This document shows, piece by piece, positions 1-8,644 of a stretch of DNA of 64,000 nt. Numbering within the stretch: the first letter of the stretch is position 1; each line of letters opens with the position of its first letter. Location: assembly GCF_009696275.1 (NCBI RefSeq), contig NZ_VUMI01000024.1, positions 23,323 through 87,322 of the forward strand, read 5' to 3'. Source of the DNA: Eisenbergiella porci (lineage in GTDB: Bacteria > Bacillota > Clostridia > Lachnospirales > Lachnospiraceae). A program made the translations under genes and the position numbers. The notes under the pieces were generated by a model, which was not told where the DNA came from, ran no database searches, and saw only the letters and a list, made by a program, of their open reading frames with translations.

Positions 1-61
1 AAAATGCCCTCAAGGTAATGAAAAATTACCTCAGCGCCTGAAAACCGCCCGATTGAAAAAT

Positions 62-90
62 GTGACCGAAAAAATGAAAAAGCATATAAT
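62..90 (+). promoter_or_regulatory. Sigma-A type promoter for the YlmC-like gene
   Basis: A -35-like GTGACC (62-67) and a perfect TATAAT (85-90) are 17 bp apart, about 40 bp before the start codon at 132. The -35 box matches consensus at four of six positions, so the assignment rests mostly on the -10 box and spacing. Confidence 0.5.
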
Positions 91-131
91 AACAGTAAAA
101 GACCACGCGCCAAGCGGACAGGGAGACGGAT

Positions 132-365
132 ATGCTTTTTTCAGAGCTGAAATGCAAGGAAGTCATAAATCTCAGAGACTGCAGAAAGCTGGGACATGTG
201 ACGGATTTTGAATTCGACCAGTGCAGCGGCTGCATCTGCAAACTGATCGTACCCGGCGGAGCCAAATGGAAATCCTTTTTTTCCTGTGACACGGATCATG
301 TAATCTGCTACAACGATATCAAGCAGATCGGCCCCGATATTATAATTGTAGATTTACCGGAATAA
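132..365 (+). CDS. YlmC/YmxH family sporulation protein (PRC-barrel)
   Basis: A 77-residue protein of the YlmC/YmxH family, small PRC-barrel-like proteins found throughout spore-forming Clostridia and Bacilli. The pattern is typical: an N-terminal FSELKCKEVINL segment, then GxVTDFEFD, and a C-terminal IKQIGPDIIIVDL strand. The family is linked to sporulation by regulation and distribution, but its molecular role is not established. Two closely spaced cysteines (CSGCIC) lie in the middle. The ATG follows a GGGAGA ribosome site. A sigma-A type promoter lies just upstream and an intrinsic terminator just downstream, so it is probably transcribed alone. It precedes nrdR. Confidence 0.85.
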   Translation: MLFSELKCKEVINLRDCRKLGHVTDFEFDQCSGCICKLIVPGGAKWKSFFSCDTDHVICYNDIKQIGPDIIIVDLPE

Positions 366-373
366 CCCGGCTG

Positions 374-413
374 AAAAAAGACGGACAAAAAACACCCATG
401 CCCGTCTTTTTTT
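374..413 (+). terminator. Intrinsic terminator after the YlmC-like gene
   Basis: The arms AAAAAAGACGG (374-384) and CCGTCTTTTTT (402-412) pair across a 17-nt loop, with the T-run forming part of the right arm. The A-run on the left arm could also make it work for transcripts from the other side. Confidence 0.8.
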
Positions 414-464
414 GCGACCAAAAACGCTGTTCCCGCGCCTGATATCCGAACACCAGTTCCTAAG

Positions 465-493
465 TTGACATAAAACCAAACCTTCGTTATAAT
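465..493 (+). promoter_or_regulatory. Consensus sigma-A promoter for nrdR
   Basis: A perfect TTGACA (465-470) and a perfect TATAAT (488-493) are separated by exactly 17 bp, 46 bp before the nrdR start. This is as strong a housekeeping promoter as sequence alone can show. Confidence 0.88.
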
Positions 494-539
494 AAGTAAA
501 AATAAAGTGCCTTTTTGCGGGCATTCGGAGGTTTAAATT

Positions 540-995
540 ATGAAATGTCCATTTTGCGGCCACGACAACACAAGAGTCATCGACTCCAGACCTGCTGATG
601 AAAACAACTCCATCAGAAGACGCCGCGTATGTGATGAATGCGGCAAACGCTTCACCACCTACGAAAAAGTAGAAACCATTCCCCTCATAGTCATCAAAAA
701 AGACAACAACAGGGAAACCTACGACCGATCCAAAATAGAAGCCGGTGTACTCCGCGCCTGCCACAAAAGACCCGTCAGCGCCAACCAGATCACACGCCTG
801 GTAGACGAAGTGGAGACAGAGATCTTTAACAAGGAAGAAAAAGAAATCCCCAGCCAGGTCATAGGTGAACTGGTAATGGACAGACTCAAAAGCCTGGATG
901 CCGTTGCCTACGTCCGTTTTGCCTCCGTATACAGGGAATTCAAAGACATCAACACCTTTATGGACGAACTCAAAAAAGTAATTACCACAAAATAA
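540..995 (+). CDS. nrdR: Transcriptional repressor NrdR
   Basis: NrdR is the ATP/dATP-sensing repressor of ribonucleotide reductase genes. The 151-residue length is usual for the family. The N-terminal zinc ribbon has CPFC (Cys3, Cys6) and CDEC (Cys31, Cys34), with the family signature TRVIDSRP between them and RRRRxCDECGKRFTTYE after. An ATP-cone domain fills roughly residues 49-139 (IPLIVIKKDNNRETYDRSKI onwards). GGAGG lies upstream of the ATG, and a perfect TTGACA-17-TATAAT promoter drives it. No ribonucleotide reductase gene is in the window, so it acts in trans. A small membrane-protein gene follows 13 bp later and is probably co-transcribed. Confidence 0.97.
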   Translation: MKCPFCGHDNTRVIDSRPADENNSIRRRRVCDECGKRFTTYEKVETIPLIVIKKDNNRETYDRSKIEAGVLRACHKRPVSANQITRLVDEVETEIFNKEEKEIPSQVIGELVMDRLKSLDAVAYVRFASVYREFKDINTFMDELKKVITTK

Positions 996-1008
996 GAAAG
1001 AGAAAACC

Positions 1009-1275
1009 ATGACCGAAGAAAAAAAACAAAAACTCACCGCCGCCAGGGCAAAAGTAGACAAAGCCAATAAATGGAGACTGACCTTCCTCTTCATAGCCGT
1101 CCTTTTCCTCCTCTTCATCTTTTTCGGCGGCAAATTCTTCGAACAGACCCCATGGTTCCAAACCGCAAAAAAATGGATCTACTTCATCACCGGCTGGGAC
1201 CTGATTTTCGTCCTCATCAGCACCCTCATCCAATTCTATTTCACCATTAAATACAACAAAATCGTAAAATCCTAA
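1009..1275 (+). CDS. Small hypothetical membrane protein
   Basis: An 88-residue protein not assigned to a family. It has a short charged N-terminus rich in Lys and Ala, then two predicted membrane segments at about residues 23-41 (LTFLFIAVLFLLFIFFGG) and 64-80 (LIFVLISTLIQFYFTI), joined by an aromatic loop containing WFQTAKKWIYFITGW. It starts 13 bp after nrdR with a purine-rich AGAAAGAG ribosome site and ends just before a strong terminator, which suggests a two-gene unit with nrdR. Codon use matches its neighbours. No function is inferred. Confidence 0.65.
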   Translation: MTEEKKQKLTAARAKVDKANKWRLTFLFIAVLFLLFIFFGGKFFEQTPWFQTAKKWIYFITGWDLIFVLISTLIQFYFTIKYNKIVKS

Positions 1276-1303
1276 AAAAACTTATATTCCAATACACCAC
1301 TTC

Positions 1304-1342
1304 AAAAAATCCTCCGTGCGCCCAATCCACAGAGGATTTTTA
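1304..1342 (+). terminator. Intrinsic terminator closing the nrdR unit
   Basis: AAAAATCCTC (1305-1314) pairs with GAGGATTTTT (1332-1341). The A-run and T-run on either side would let it act in both directions. Confidence 0.75.
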
Positions 1343-1379
1343 CAACTTTCCATTTCCACGCCCTTTTCCTTTCTATTTC

Positions 1380-1406
1380 GTAACTGTCCGCTGCCCTCAC
1401 AGTTAC
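1380..1406. repeat. Short palindrome, GTAACTGT family (copy 1)
   Basis: GTAACTGT (1380-1387) and ACAGTTAC (1399-1406) are perfect 8-bp inverted arms around an 11-nt centre. The same GTAACTGTCCGC start and ACAGTTAC end recur at 17343-17421, so this looks like a dispersed intergenic repeat. The rest of the 385-bp gap between 1276 and 1660 holds a terminator, this repeat, a promoter and a leader hairpin, with no gene seen. Confidence 0.55.
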
Positions 1407-1554
1407 AGCTAAAATCCATCCAAAATCTCCTTTGGCGACATATTTTAGCACTCCTGAATCCCTTTCTTACGCTCAGCGCAAACCGCTGGCCCCCAAAACA
1501 GAGCCGGGATGGCCCCCCACGCCAACGAATTATCCCCATGCCCGAAAAAAATTC

Positions 1555-1583
1555 TTGCTTTTTAAGTTGTTTTTGTATACAAT
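1555..1583 (+). promoter_or_regulatory. Putative promoter of the ABC importer operon
   Basis: TTGCTT (1555-1560) and TACAAT (1578-1583) are 17 bp apart. The leader that follows has a small hairpin (about 1611-1639; CTTTTC with GAAAAG) just before the ribosome binding site of the gene at 1661, which might affect translation. Confidence 0.45.
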
Positions 1584-1660
1584 AGGGCGGTAAAACTAAA
1601 TAAAGAAAAGGTACTTTTCACGCCCAGTCGGAAAAGTGCTGAGAGAGAAAGGAAAAACAC

Positions 1661-3178
1661 ATGAAGAAAAAGACTTTGAAAAGGTTTCTTTTGACTTTAG
1701 TGTGCACAACACTAACTATTGCACTGAGCGCATGCTCAGGTGATAAGGCAGGTGAGAACTCTTCTCAGATAACGATTGGCATACCTCAGGACATTGAAGA
1801 TAGTCTTGACCCCCACAAGGCGGTGGCGGCAGGAACTGAAGAGGTATTGTTCAACCTGTATGAGGGACTTGTGAAGCCTGACAGCAGCGGCGAGCTGCAG
1901 CCGGCGGTTGCGAGTGATTATCGGATATCGGAAGATGCCACCACCTACACCTTTACCCTGAGAGACGGGGGAAAATTTCATGATGGCAGTCCGGTAACGG
2001 CGCAGGACGTGAAGTATTCCATAGACAGATGCGCCGATACCACGAACGGGGAACCCCTGGTAGCGGCGTATTCCCATATTCAGAGCGTGAATATTGTGGA
2101 TGATAAAACAATAGAAGTGGTGCTGGACGGCCCGGACACCGATTTTCTTGCCTATATGACCAATGCCGTTATTCCCGCTTCCAATGAGAACCCGGATACC
2201 AATCCCATCGGTACCGGCCCCTACAAATATGTGTCCCGTTCCCCGCAGGAGAATTTTGTCATAGAAAAATTTGACGACTACTGGGGGATTCCGGCCAATA
2301 TCGAGCATGTCACCTTCAAGGTGTGCGCCAATGCGGATTCCATCGTCATGGATTTAAATGGCGGCTCCATTGATATGTTTGCCAGAGTGACCACCGCCCA
2401 GGCGGAACAGCTGGGAGATAATTACCAGGTGCTGGAGGGAACCATGAATCTGGTGCAGGCACTCTACCTGAATAATGCGGCGGAGCCTTTTAACGATGAA
2501 AGAGTGCGCCAGGCGCTTTGCTATGCAGTCGATCCCCAGGGAGTCATGGACATGATTTCCGCAGGAAAGGGAACGGTCATCGGCAGCAGCATGTTCCCCG
2601 CTTTTGAAAAATATTTTATGCCTGAGCTTTCAGATATGTATGCTGTGAATCTGGAGAAAGCCAAAGAGCTTCTGAAGGAAGCCGGATATGAAAACGGATT
2701 TTCCTTCACCATCACCGTGCCCTCCAACTACCAGCAGCACATCGACACCGCCCAGGTTCTGGTGGAGCAGCTGAAGAAAATCGGAGTAACCGCTGACATT
2801 AACCTGATTGAATGGGACAGCTGGCTGTCCGATGTCTATGCGGAAAGAAATTACCAGGCTACGGTGGTAGGCGTGGATGCCTCGGCCCTGACGCCAAGCG
2901 CTTTGCTTTCCCGATTTGTTTCCACCGCGGGCAATAATTTCATCAATTTTAACAATGCCGATTATGACGCCGCTTATGCGAAAGCGCTTGCTACCATCGA
3001 TGATGACGAGAAAACGGCTGCCTTCAAGGAATGTGAAACACTGCTGGCAGAGCATGCGGCCAATGTTTATATTCAGGATCTGCCCTATCTGGTGGCGCTG
3101 AATAAAAAATATGCAGGCTACGAATTCTATCCGCTGTACGTACAGGATGTTTCCAAGCTTTATATCGTGGAAGAATAG
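1661..3178 (+). CDS. ABC transporter substrate-binding lipoprotein (peptide/nickel type)
   Basis: Extracellular binding protein of the SBP_bac_5 family (OppA/DppA/NikA). The 505-residue chain starts with a lipoprotein signal peptide ending in the lipobox LSAC, with Cys25 as the lipidation site. The family pattern follows: ITIGIPQDIEDSLDPH near the new N-terminus, then YEGLVKPDSSGELQPAVASD and FTLRDGGKFHDGSPVTAQDV. It heads a five-gene importer operon with two permeases and two ATPases. The gene sizes of the set resemble NikABCDE as much as DppABCDF, so nickel, dipeptide or another small ligand are all possible. Start ATG follows a purine-rich GAGAGAGAAAGG leader. Confidence 0.9.
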   Translation: MKKKTLKRFLLTLVCTTLTIALSACSGDKAGENSSQITIGIPQDIEDSLDPHKAVAAGTEEVLFNLYEGLVKPDSSGELQPAVASDYRISEDATTYTFTLRDGGKFHDGSPVTAQDVKYSIDRCADTTNGEPLVAAYSHIQSVNIVDDKTIEVVLDGPDTDFLAYMTNAVIPASNENPDTNPIGTGPYKYVSRSPQENFVIEKFDDYWGIPANIEHVTFKVCANADSIVMDLNGGSIDMFARVTTAQAEQLGDNYQVLEGTMNLVQALYLNNAAEPFNDERVRQALCYAVDPQGVMDMISAGKGTVIGSSMFPAFEKYFMPELSDMYAVNLEKAKELLKEAGYENGFSFTITVPSNYQQHIDTAQVLVEQLKKIGVTADINLIEWDSWLSDVYAERNYQATVVGVDASALTPSALLSRFVSTAGNNFINFNNADYDAAYAKALATIDDDEKTAAFKECETLLAEHAANVYIQDLPYLVALNKKYAGYEFYPLYVQDVSKLYIVEE

Positions 3179-3251
3179 TTATAGTTCAGACAGGTCTGCA
3201 CATTTACAAAGAATAAGCTGCGGCAGCTTCGCAGGGGAGAGTGAGTGTGAC

Positions 3252-4193
3252 GTGAAATATTTTATGAAAAAACTGATATCCATGGCAGCGACCCTTCTGG
3301 TGGTATCCTTCCTGGTGTTTCTGGCGTTTGCAGTGATACCGGGGGATCCCGCCACTGCGAAGCTTGGTACGGAGGCTACGCAGGCCAAGGTGGAGGCGCT
3401 GCGGGATGAGATGGGCTTAAACCGTCCGATTCCCGTACGTTATGCCGCCTGGCTGGGCGGCCTGCTGCAGGGCGATATGGGAACCTCCTACAGCTACAGC
3501 ATGCCTGTAACGAAAATGGTGTCGGATAAAATTCCGGTAACCCTGACCCTGACTCTGATGTCCTTTGCCATGATGGTGCTTATTTCCATACCGCTTGGCC
3601 TGTATACGGCAAAGCATGAGGGAGGAACCGCCGACCATGTGGTTTCTGCGCTCAATCAGATCATCATGGCTGTGCCGCCGTTTTTTTCAGGGATACTGAT
3701 TACGCTCCTGTTCGGGCTGATTCTGCATCTGTTTACGCCGGGCGGCTATGTTTCCTATACAAAAAGCATTCCGGGCTTTTTGGGCTACCTCTTTTTCCCG
3801 GCGCTGGCCATTGCCCTTCCCAAGGCGGCCATGGCGGTGAAGCTGCTGCGCAGCTCTATTGTGCATGAAATGCGCCAGGATTATGCGAGAACGGCGTACA
3901 GCAGGGGAAACAGCACCAGGAATGTGATGTATAGACATCTTCTGAAGAACGCCATGATTCCGGTAGTGACTTTTTTGGGAATGGCCCTTGCGGATATGAT
4001 AGCGGGAAGCATTATTATCGAACAGGTTTTTAATATTCCGGGGCTGGGCAGAATCCTGCTCACCTCCATTTCCAACCGGGATTATCCTGTGGTGGAGGCC
4101 ATCATTGTGCTGTTGGCCTTTCTTGTTATTTTCATCAACTTCCTGGTGGATTTTATTTACAAGAAAATCGATCCCAGGATCCGTGTACAGTAA
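3252..4193 (+). CDS. ABC transporter permease, DppB/NikB family
   Basis: Inner-membrane permease of the peptide/nickel importer, about 313 residues with six predicted membrane segments. The N-terminal TM is followed by FAVIPGDPA, the signature of DppB-type permeases, and the C-terminal half carries the EAA-like coupling loop and the family pattern IEQVFNIPGLGR. I chose GTG at 3252, with AGGGGAGA upstream. The same frame is open back to 3111, but that upstream part overlaps the end of the binding-protein gene and has no family similarity. An in-frame ATG at 3264 is an alternative start. Confidence 0.88.
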   Translation: MKYFMKKLISMAATLLVVSFLVFLAFAVIPGDPATAKLGTEATQAKVEALRDEMGLNRPIPVRYAAWLGGLLQGDMGTSYSYSMPVTKMVSDKIPVTLTLTLMSFAMMVLISIPLGLYTAKHEGGTADHVVSALNQIIMAVPPFFSGILITLLFGLILHLFTPGGYVSYTKSIPGFLGYLFFPALAIALPKAAMAVKLLRSSIVHEMRQDYARTAYSRGNSTRNVMYRHLLKNAMIPVVTFLGMALADMIAGSIIIEQVFNIPGLGRILLTSISNRDYPVVEAIIVLLAFLVIFINFLVDFIYKKIDPRIRVQ

Positions 4194-4283
4194 CCGGAAA
4201 GTCTGCCGGCGTAACGGTTTGGGCGGCTGCATTTTATTTACAGCGCTCCATGCGACCGGAAACCGGTGGGAAGAGGCTTAATA

Positions 4284-5075
4284 ATGAAAAAAAAGAACTT
4301 GAATTTTATTCTGGGAAGCATACTTACAGGAATTGTCCTTCTGGTGATGCTGGTGGGCATTTTTTACACGCCCTATGATCCCACCGCTATGGACAACGCA
4401 AATAAGCTTTCCGGTATTTCCCTTGCACATCCCTTCGGCTGTGATAATTTCGGAAGAGATATTTTAAGCCGTGTGATGAAGGGCAGCGGAACCACGCTTT
4501 TGGTGGCGCTGTCCACCGTGGCCATCGGCACCTTTTTCGGCGTGCTGCTGGGGGCTTTTACAGGGTATTTCGGCGGGCTTCTGGACGAGGTGCTGATGCG
4601 CATCATCGATGTGGTGTTTGCTTTTCCCAGCATCCTTCTGGCGCTGGTATTTATTAGCCTTCTGGGGCCGGGAAAGGGCAACGTGATCATATCCTTAGGC
4701 ATCGCCTTCATTCCCAGCTTTGCCAGAATCGTGCGCTCGGAGTTCATCCGCTGCAAAAACATGGATTACGTGAAGCTGGCCAGGCTGGCCGGCGCGGGGC
4801 ATCTGCGCATCATGTTCGTGCATATCCTGCCCAACACCATATCCGTGCTGGTCCCGGCAGTCATGATCGGCTTTAACAACGCCGTTCTGGCGGAAGCGGG
4901 CATGAGCTATCTGGGGATAGGCGTGCAGCCGCCGGATGCCAGCCTGGGCCGGATGCTTTCCGAAGCGCAGACCTATATTTTTTCCGCGCCGGGCTTTGCC
5001 CTGTTTCCGGGCATTTTTATCGTGGTGATGGTGCTTGGCTTCAGCCTGCTTGCGGAAGGCTTAAAAAGGGATTAG
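4284..5075 (+). CDS. ABC transporter permease, DppC/NikC family
   Basis: Second membrane subunit of the importer, about 263 residues. It has the N-terminal TM and the DppC hallmark HPFGCDNFGRDILSRV, followed by the binding-protein-dependent transport domain with the coupling-loop stretch ARLAGAGHLRIMFVHILPN. The C-terminus carries the SYLGIGVQPPDASLGRML pattern of this family. ATG 4284 is preceded by GGAAGAGG. A GTG 18 bases upstream is less likely because it lacks a spaced ribosome site. The gene lies between the first permease and the ATPases in the same orientation. Confidence 0.9.
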   Translation: MKKKNLNFILGSILTGIVLLVMLVGIFYTPYDPTAMDNANKLSGISLAHPFGCDNFGRDILSRVMKGSGTTLLVALSTVAIGTFFGVLLGAFTGYFGGLLDEVLMRIIDVVFAFPSILLALVFISLLGPGKGNVIISLGIAFIPSFARIVRSEFIRCKNMDYVKLARLAGAGHLRIMFVHILPNTISVLVPAVMIGFNNAVLAEAGMSYLGIGVQPPDASLGRMLSEAQTYIFSAPGFALFPGIFIVVMVLGFSLLAEGLKRD

Positions 5076-5112
5076 GGGAGGCTGTGTGCTCCCTCTGGAA
5101 AGGCGGTAAGCG

Positions 5113-5910
5113 ATGCTTGACGTAATCGATCTGAATCTGGAATTTCATGATCACCTGGTCCCGGAAACCGTGGTGCATCATTTTAACCTGCATATGGAAG
5201 AAGGGGATATCGTGGGGCTGGTAGGGGAATCCGGCTCGGGAAAATCCATGACAGCGCTGGCAATCGCCGGGCTTCTCCGCCGGCACGATATGAAAAAAAC
5301 AGGACAGATAATGTTTCACGGCACCGACCTTCTGACCTGTCCGAGAAATCAGCTGCGCGGCTATCAGGGGGATGACATCGGCATTGTTTTCCAGGAACCG
5401 ATGACCTCCCTCAATCCCGTATACCGGATAGGCTGGCAGGTGGAGGAAAGCCTGCGGATACACCGCCCTTCCATGAGCCGGGAGGACAGGAAGGGAAAAG
5501 CGATGGAAATGCTCCGCGCGGTGGAGCTTCCCGATCCGGAGCGAATTTACCATTCCTATCCCCATGAAATATCCGGCGGCCAGAGACAGCGTGTCATGAT
5601 AGCGGCGGCCATGATCTGCGATCCGGCGCTGCTGATAGCGGATGAGCCCACGACAGCGCTGGATGTGACGGTGCAGCTGGCAATTGTAAAGCTTTTGAAA
5701 AAGCTGAACCGGGAGAAAAAAACAGGGATTTTATTCATCTCCCATGATCTGAGCCTGGTAAAACGTCTCTGCGAGCGGATTGTGGTGATGAAGGACGGCC
5801 GGATCGTGGAAGAAGGCGCATGTGATCAGATTTTTGATGCGCCGAAGGAAAGCTATACGCAAAACCTGATAGCTGCCATCCCCAGATGCGAAAAGCCGGC
5901 GGAGGTTTGA
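5113..5910 (+). CDS. ABC transporter ATP-binding protein, DppD/NikD type
   Basis: First ATPase of the peptide/nickel importer, 265 residues. Walker A is GESGSGKS, the ABC signature is SGGQRQR, Walker B is LLIADEPT and the switch histidine is in LFISHDLSL. The protein ends soon after the ATPase core, so it lacks most of the C-terminal oligopeptide extension of OppD/DppD and is nearer NikD in length (about 254). The start follows a GGAAAGGCGG ribosome site. The stop is one base before the ATG of the partner ATPase, so the two are almost certainly made together. Confidence 0.9.
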   Translation: MLDVIDLNLEFHDHLVPETVVHHFNLHMEEGDIVGLVGESGSGKSMTALAIAGLLRRHDMKKTGQIMFHGTDLLTCPRNQLRGYQGDDIGIVFQEPMTSLNPVYRIGWQVEESLRIHRPSMSREDRKGKAMEMLRAVELPDPERIYHSYPHEISGGQRQRVMIAAAMICDPALLIADEPTTALDVTVQLAIVKLLKKLNREKKTGILFISHDLSLVKRLCERIVVMKDGRIVEEGACDQIFDAPKESYTQNLIAAIPRCEKPAEV

Positions 5911-5911
5911 C

Positions 5912-6679
5912 ATGGAAAATACACAGACGAACAATATTCTGATGGTGAAGGATCTGCGGGTTTCCTATTCCCAGGAGGCGGGCAGCGTGTTCCGCCCCAA
6001 GAAGGATCTGGACGTTTTAAAGGGCGTTTCCTTTTCCATCCGGGAAGGGGAGGTTATGGGTCTGGTGGGAGAAAGCGGCTGCGGGAAATCAACGCTTTCC
6101 AAAGCGCTCCTGGGCCTGATTCCCAAATATGAAGGGGTGATTGTCCAGAAATCGGAGCATCCCCAGATGATTTTCCAGGATCCCTTCAGCTCCCTCAATC
6201 CTGCGAAAAAGGTGGGATGGATTCTGGAAGAGCCGCTCCGCCTGAACACGGGGCTTAACAGGGCGGAGAGAGAAAAAAAGGTGTCTGAGATGCTGCGCAG
6301 GGTGGGGCTGGAGGAAAAGCTGGCGCAGCGCTATCCCAGACAGCTGTCTGGAGGCCAGCGGCAGCGCGTCTGCATTGCGGAAAGCCTGATGCTGTCCCCG
6401 AAGCTTCTGATAGCGGATGAACCGGTTTCCGCCCTGGACGTAACCATACAGGCGCAGATTATCGCCCTCCTGCGCAGCATACAGAAGGAGATGGGGCTTG
6501 CCATCCTTTTTATCTCCCACGATATGCGCGTGGTGTACCAGCTGAGCCAGCGGGTGATGATCATGAAGGATGGGGAAATCGTGGAAAGCGGCGACGTGGA
6601 ACAGGTTTATTTCCATCCGGAGCATCCTTATACGAAGAAGCTTCTGGAAGCGGCGGGGATACTGGAGGAAGGCGACTGA
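5912..6679 (+). CDS. ABC transporter ATP-binding protein, DppF/NikE type
   Basis: Second ATPase of the importer, 255 residues. Walker A is GESGCGKS, the signature LSGGQRQRV, Walker B LLIADEPVSALD and the H-loop LFISHDMRVV. The insertion containing QMIFQDPFSSLNPAKKVG is typical of DppF/NikE subunits. It pairs with the ATPase encoded immediately upstream to form the heterodimeric motor for the two permeases. It ends the importer operon: a 54-bp gap with its own ribosome site leads to the unrelated YqeG gene, and no clear terminator is seen, so read-through is possible. Confidence 0.9.
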   Translation: MENTQTNNILMVKDLRVSYSQEAGSVFRPKKDLDVLKGVSFSIREGEVMGLVGESGCGKSTLSKALLGLIPKYEGVIVQKSEHPQMIFQDPFSSLNPAKKVGWILEEPLRLNTGLNRAEREKKVSEMLRRVGLEEKLAQRYPRQLSGGQRQRVCIAESLMLSPKLLIADEPVSALDVTIQAQIIALLRSIQKEMGLAILFISHDMRVVYQLSQRVMIMKDGEIVESGDVEQVYFHPEHPYTKKLLEAAGILEEGD

Positions 6680-6733
6680 CAGGCGGCCTGGCTGCAGGCG
6701 GTCCGGTGGAAATGAGGAAAAGGAAGAAAACAG

Positions 6734-7252
6734 ATGTTTGAAAGGTTTTATCCGGATAAATATGTGGAGAGCGCCTACGTGATAGATTACGAGGGCATGT
6801 ATAAAAAGGGCTACCGGGGAATTATTTTTGACATTGATAATACGTTGGTGCCCCATGGGGCGCCGGCTGACAAGAGGAGCATCGCTCTTTTCAAGCGGCT
6901 GAAGGCCATCGGGTATGAATGCCTGCTGCTTTCCAACAACAAGGAACCCAGGGTGAAAATGTTCAATGACGCCGTGCATGTCCGTTATATTTACAAGGCG
7001 GGAAAGCCGGGCGTTAAAAATTATGAACGGGCCATGGATTTGATGGGGACGGACGATGTGAACACTTTTTTTGTGGGCGACCAGCTGTTTACGGATGTGT
7101 GGGGCGCCAGGAATGCGGGGCTGTACAGCTTTCTTGTTAAGCCCATCAACCCCAGGGAAGAGATACAGATCGTCCTAAAGCGCTATCTGGAAAAAATCGT
7201 TCTTCATTTTTATAAGAAGAAACTGGAAAAGGAGGGCAGGAAAGATGATTGA
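6734..7252 (+). CDS. YqeG family HAD phosphatase
   Basis: A 172-residue HAD-superfamily (type IIIA) phosphatase of the YqeG family. HAD motif I is FDIDNTLVPHG, with the nucleophile and acid/base Asp pair. Motif II is in LLLSNNKEPRV, the motif III lysine lies in YKAGKPG, and motif IV is VGDQLFTDVWGARN. In Bacillus, yqeG lies beside aroE-like and ribosome-assembly genes, and the substrate is unknown. Here too it overlaps aroE by 8 bases, so a link with the shikimate genes downstream is a matter of context only. Confidence 0.9.
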   Translation: MFERFYPDKYVESAYVIDYEGMYKKGYRGIIFDIDNTLVPHGAPADKRSIALFKRLKAIGYECLLLSNNKEPRVKMFNDAVHVRYIYKAGKPGVKNYERAMDLMGTDDVNTFFVGDQLFTDVWGARNAGLYSFLVKPINPREEIQIVLKRYLEKIVLHFYKKKLEKEGRKDD

Positions 7253-8114
7253 CGGAAAAACAAGGATTTGCGGTCTGTTCGGTAATCCTGTGGAGCATAC
7301 GCTTTCCCCTGTTATTCATAATACGCTGGCGAAGCGGTGCGGGATCAATATGGTATATGTGCCCTTCCTGGTAGACGGGGACCAGGTGAAGCAGGCCGTG
7401 GAAGGCGCCCGGGCGCTGCAGCTGCTGGGAGTGAATGTGACGGTTCCTCATAAGAGCGCAGTGATCCCGTACCTTGCGGAGATTGACAGGGAAGCGTCCT
7501 TAATCGGTGCGGTAAATACGCTTGTCCCGGCGGAAAACGGCTTCAAGGGCTATAACACGGATCTCCCCGGCCTGTACCGGGCGCTGGTTTCCGAAGGGAT
7601 CAGCCTGTCCGGGGAAGAGGTGATTCTCTTGGGCGCGGGCGGCGCGGCCAGGGCGGCAGCCTTTCTCTGTGCGCTGCGGGGCGCTAAAAGAGTGTATCTG
7701 CTGAACCGGAGCCTGGAAAAAGCGCAGGCTGTTGCAGAGGAGGCCAATCTCGCGGCAGGGCGGCAGTGTATCCTGCCCATGGAGCTTTGCGGCTGGAAGA
7801 GCCTTCCTGAAAAGAAATATCTGGCGATTCAGGGAACCTCCGTGGGACTTGCCCCCAATACGGAAGAAGCGGTGATTGAGGATCGGGATTTCTACCGGCT
7901 GATACATACGGGCTTTGATCTGGTTTACCGTCCGGCGAATACCAGGTTCATGCGCCTGACCGAAGAAACGGGAGGAAAAGCCTGCAACGGCCTGAAGATG
8001 CTGCTGTATCAGGGTGTGGAAGCCTTCGAGCTGTGGACCGGCCTGAAGGTGAAGGAAGAGGATGCGGCATTCTGCTATGAACAGATGAAAAAGGAACTGG
8101 AAAAAAATGAGTAG
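7245..8114 (+). CDS. aroE: Shikimate dehydrogenase
   Basis: AroE reduces 3-dehydroshikimate to shikimate with NADPH in the cytoplasmic aromatic amino acid pathway. At 289 residues it is of normal length. The substrate pocket is seen in GNPVEHTLSPVIHN, the catalytic lysine in NVTVPHKSAV and the partner Asp in GYNTDLPGL. The Rossmann loop is LGAGGAARA with the NADP-type LLNRS strand end. It overlaps yqeG by 8 bases and aroK by 8 bases, so the genes are tightly coupled. Confidence 0.95.
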   Translation: MIDGKTRICGLFGNPVEHTLSPVIHNTLAKRCGINMVYVPFLVDGDQVKQAVEGARALQLLGVNVTVPHKSAVIPYLAEIDREASLIGAVNTLVPAENGFKGYNTDLPGLYRALVSEGISLSGEEVILLGAGGAARAAAFLCALRGAKRVYLLNRSLEKAQAVAEEANLAAGRQCILPMELCGWKSLPEKKYLAIQGTSVGLAPNTEEAVIEDRDFYRLIHTGFDLVYRPANTRFMRLTEETGGKACNGLKMLLYQGVEAFELWTGLKVKEEDAAFCYEQMKKELEKNE

Positions 8115-8643
8115 GAACAAAAGAAATATTATTCTTATCGGCTTCATGGGAAGCGGGAAAACAACCCTTGGCATCCGGCTTTCCTACAGGCTGCGCCGTC
8201 CGCTCCTGGATACGGACAGATGGATCGAAAAGGAGCAGGGGATGAGCGTGTCGGACATCTTTGCCTCCTATGGGGAAGAAGGGTTCAGGCAGCTGGAAAC
8301 CCAGGCGGTAAAAAGCCTTCTGGAAGCTGACCCCGGCCAGGTGATTTCCACCGGCGGCGGGCTTCCCATGCGGGAGGAGAACCAGGCGCTGTTAAAGCAG
8401 CTGGGCTTTGTGGTCTTTTTAAGGATCCGCCCGGAAACGGTATACGAAAGACTGAAGGGGGACACCACCCGGCCGCTGCTTCAAAAGCCCGATCCCGAAG
8501 GGGAGATACGCAGGCTGCTCGCCGTAAGGAACCCCATTTACGAACAGGCCGCCGACCGGGTGGTGGACGTGGACGGGAAGGATTTTGAAGAGCTGCTGGA
8601 AGAGATACTGGATGGAACGGACATCCAGCCGGAAGGGAGATAA
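8107..8643 (+). CDS. aroK: Shikimate kinase
   Basis: AroK phosphorylates shikimate at the 3-hydroxyl using ATP. The 178-residue protein has the P-loop GFMGSGKTT, the DTD motif (LLDTDRWIE) that binds shikimate and Mg, and a conserved STGGG loop (VISTGGGLPM). The lid region contains RPLL. The start lies inside the end of aroE (8-base overlap), and aroQ begins two bases after its stop. Three shikimate-pathway steps (dehydroquinase, dehydrogenase, kinase) are therefore encoded together. Confidence 0.95.
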   Translation: MSRNKRNIILIGFMGSGKTTLGIRLSYRLRRPLLDTDRWIEKEQGMSVSDIFASYGEEGFRQLETQAVKSLLEADPGQVISTGGGLPMREENQALLKQLGFVVFLRIRPETVYERLKGDTTRPLLQKPDPEGEIRRLLAVRNPIYEQAADRVVDVDGKDFEELLEEILDGTDIQPEGR

Positions 8644-8644
8644 A

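Noticed and set aside
1601..1660. A possible thiamine (TPP) riboswitch because of CTGAGA before the binding-protein gene
   Set aside because: Only the CTGAGA string is present; the other conserved parts of the TPP fold are missing and a simple hairpin explains the stretch.
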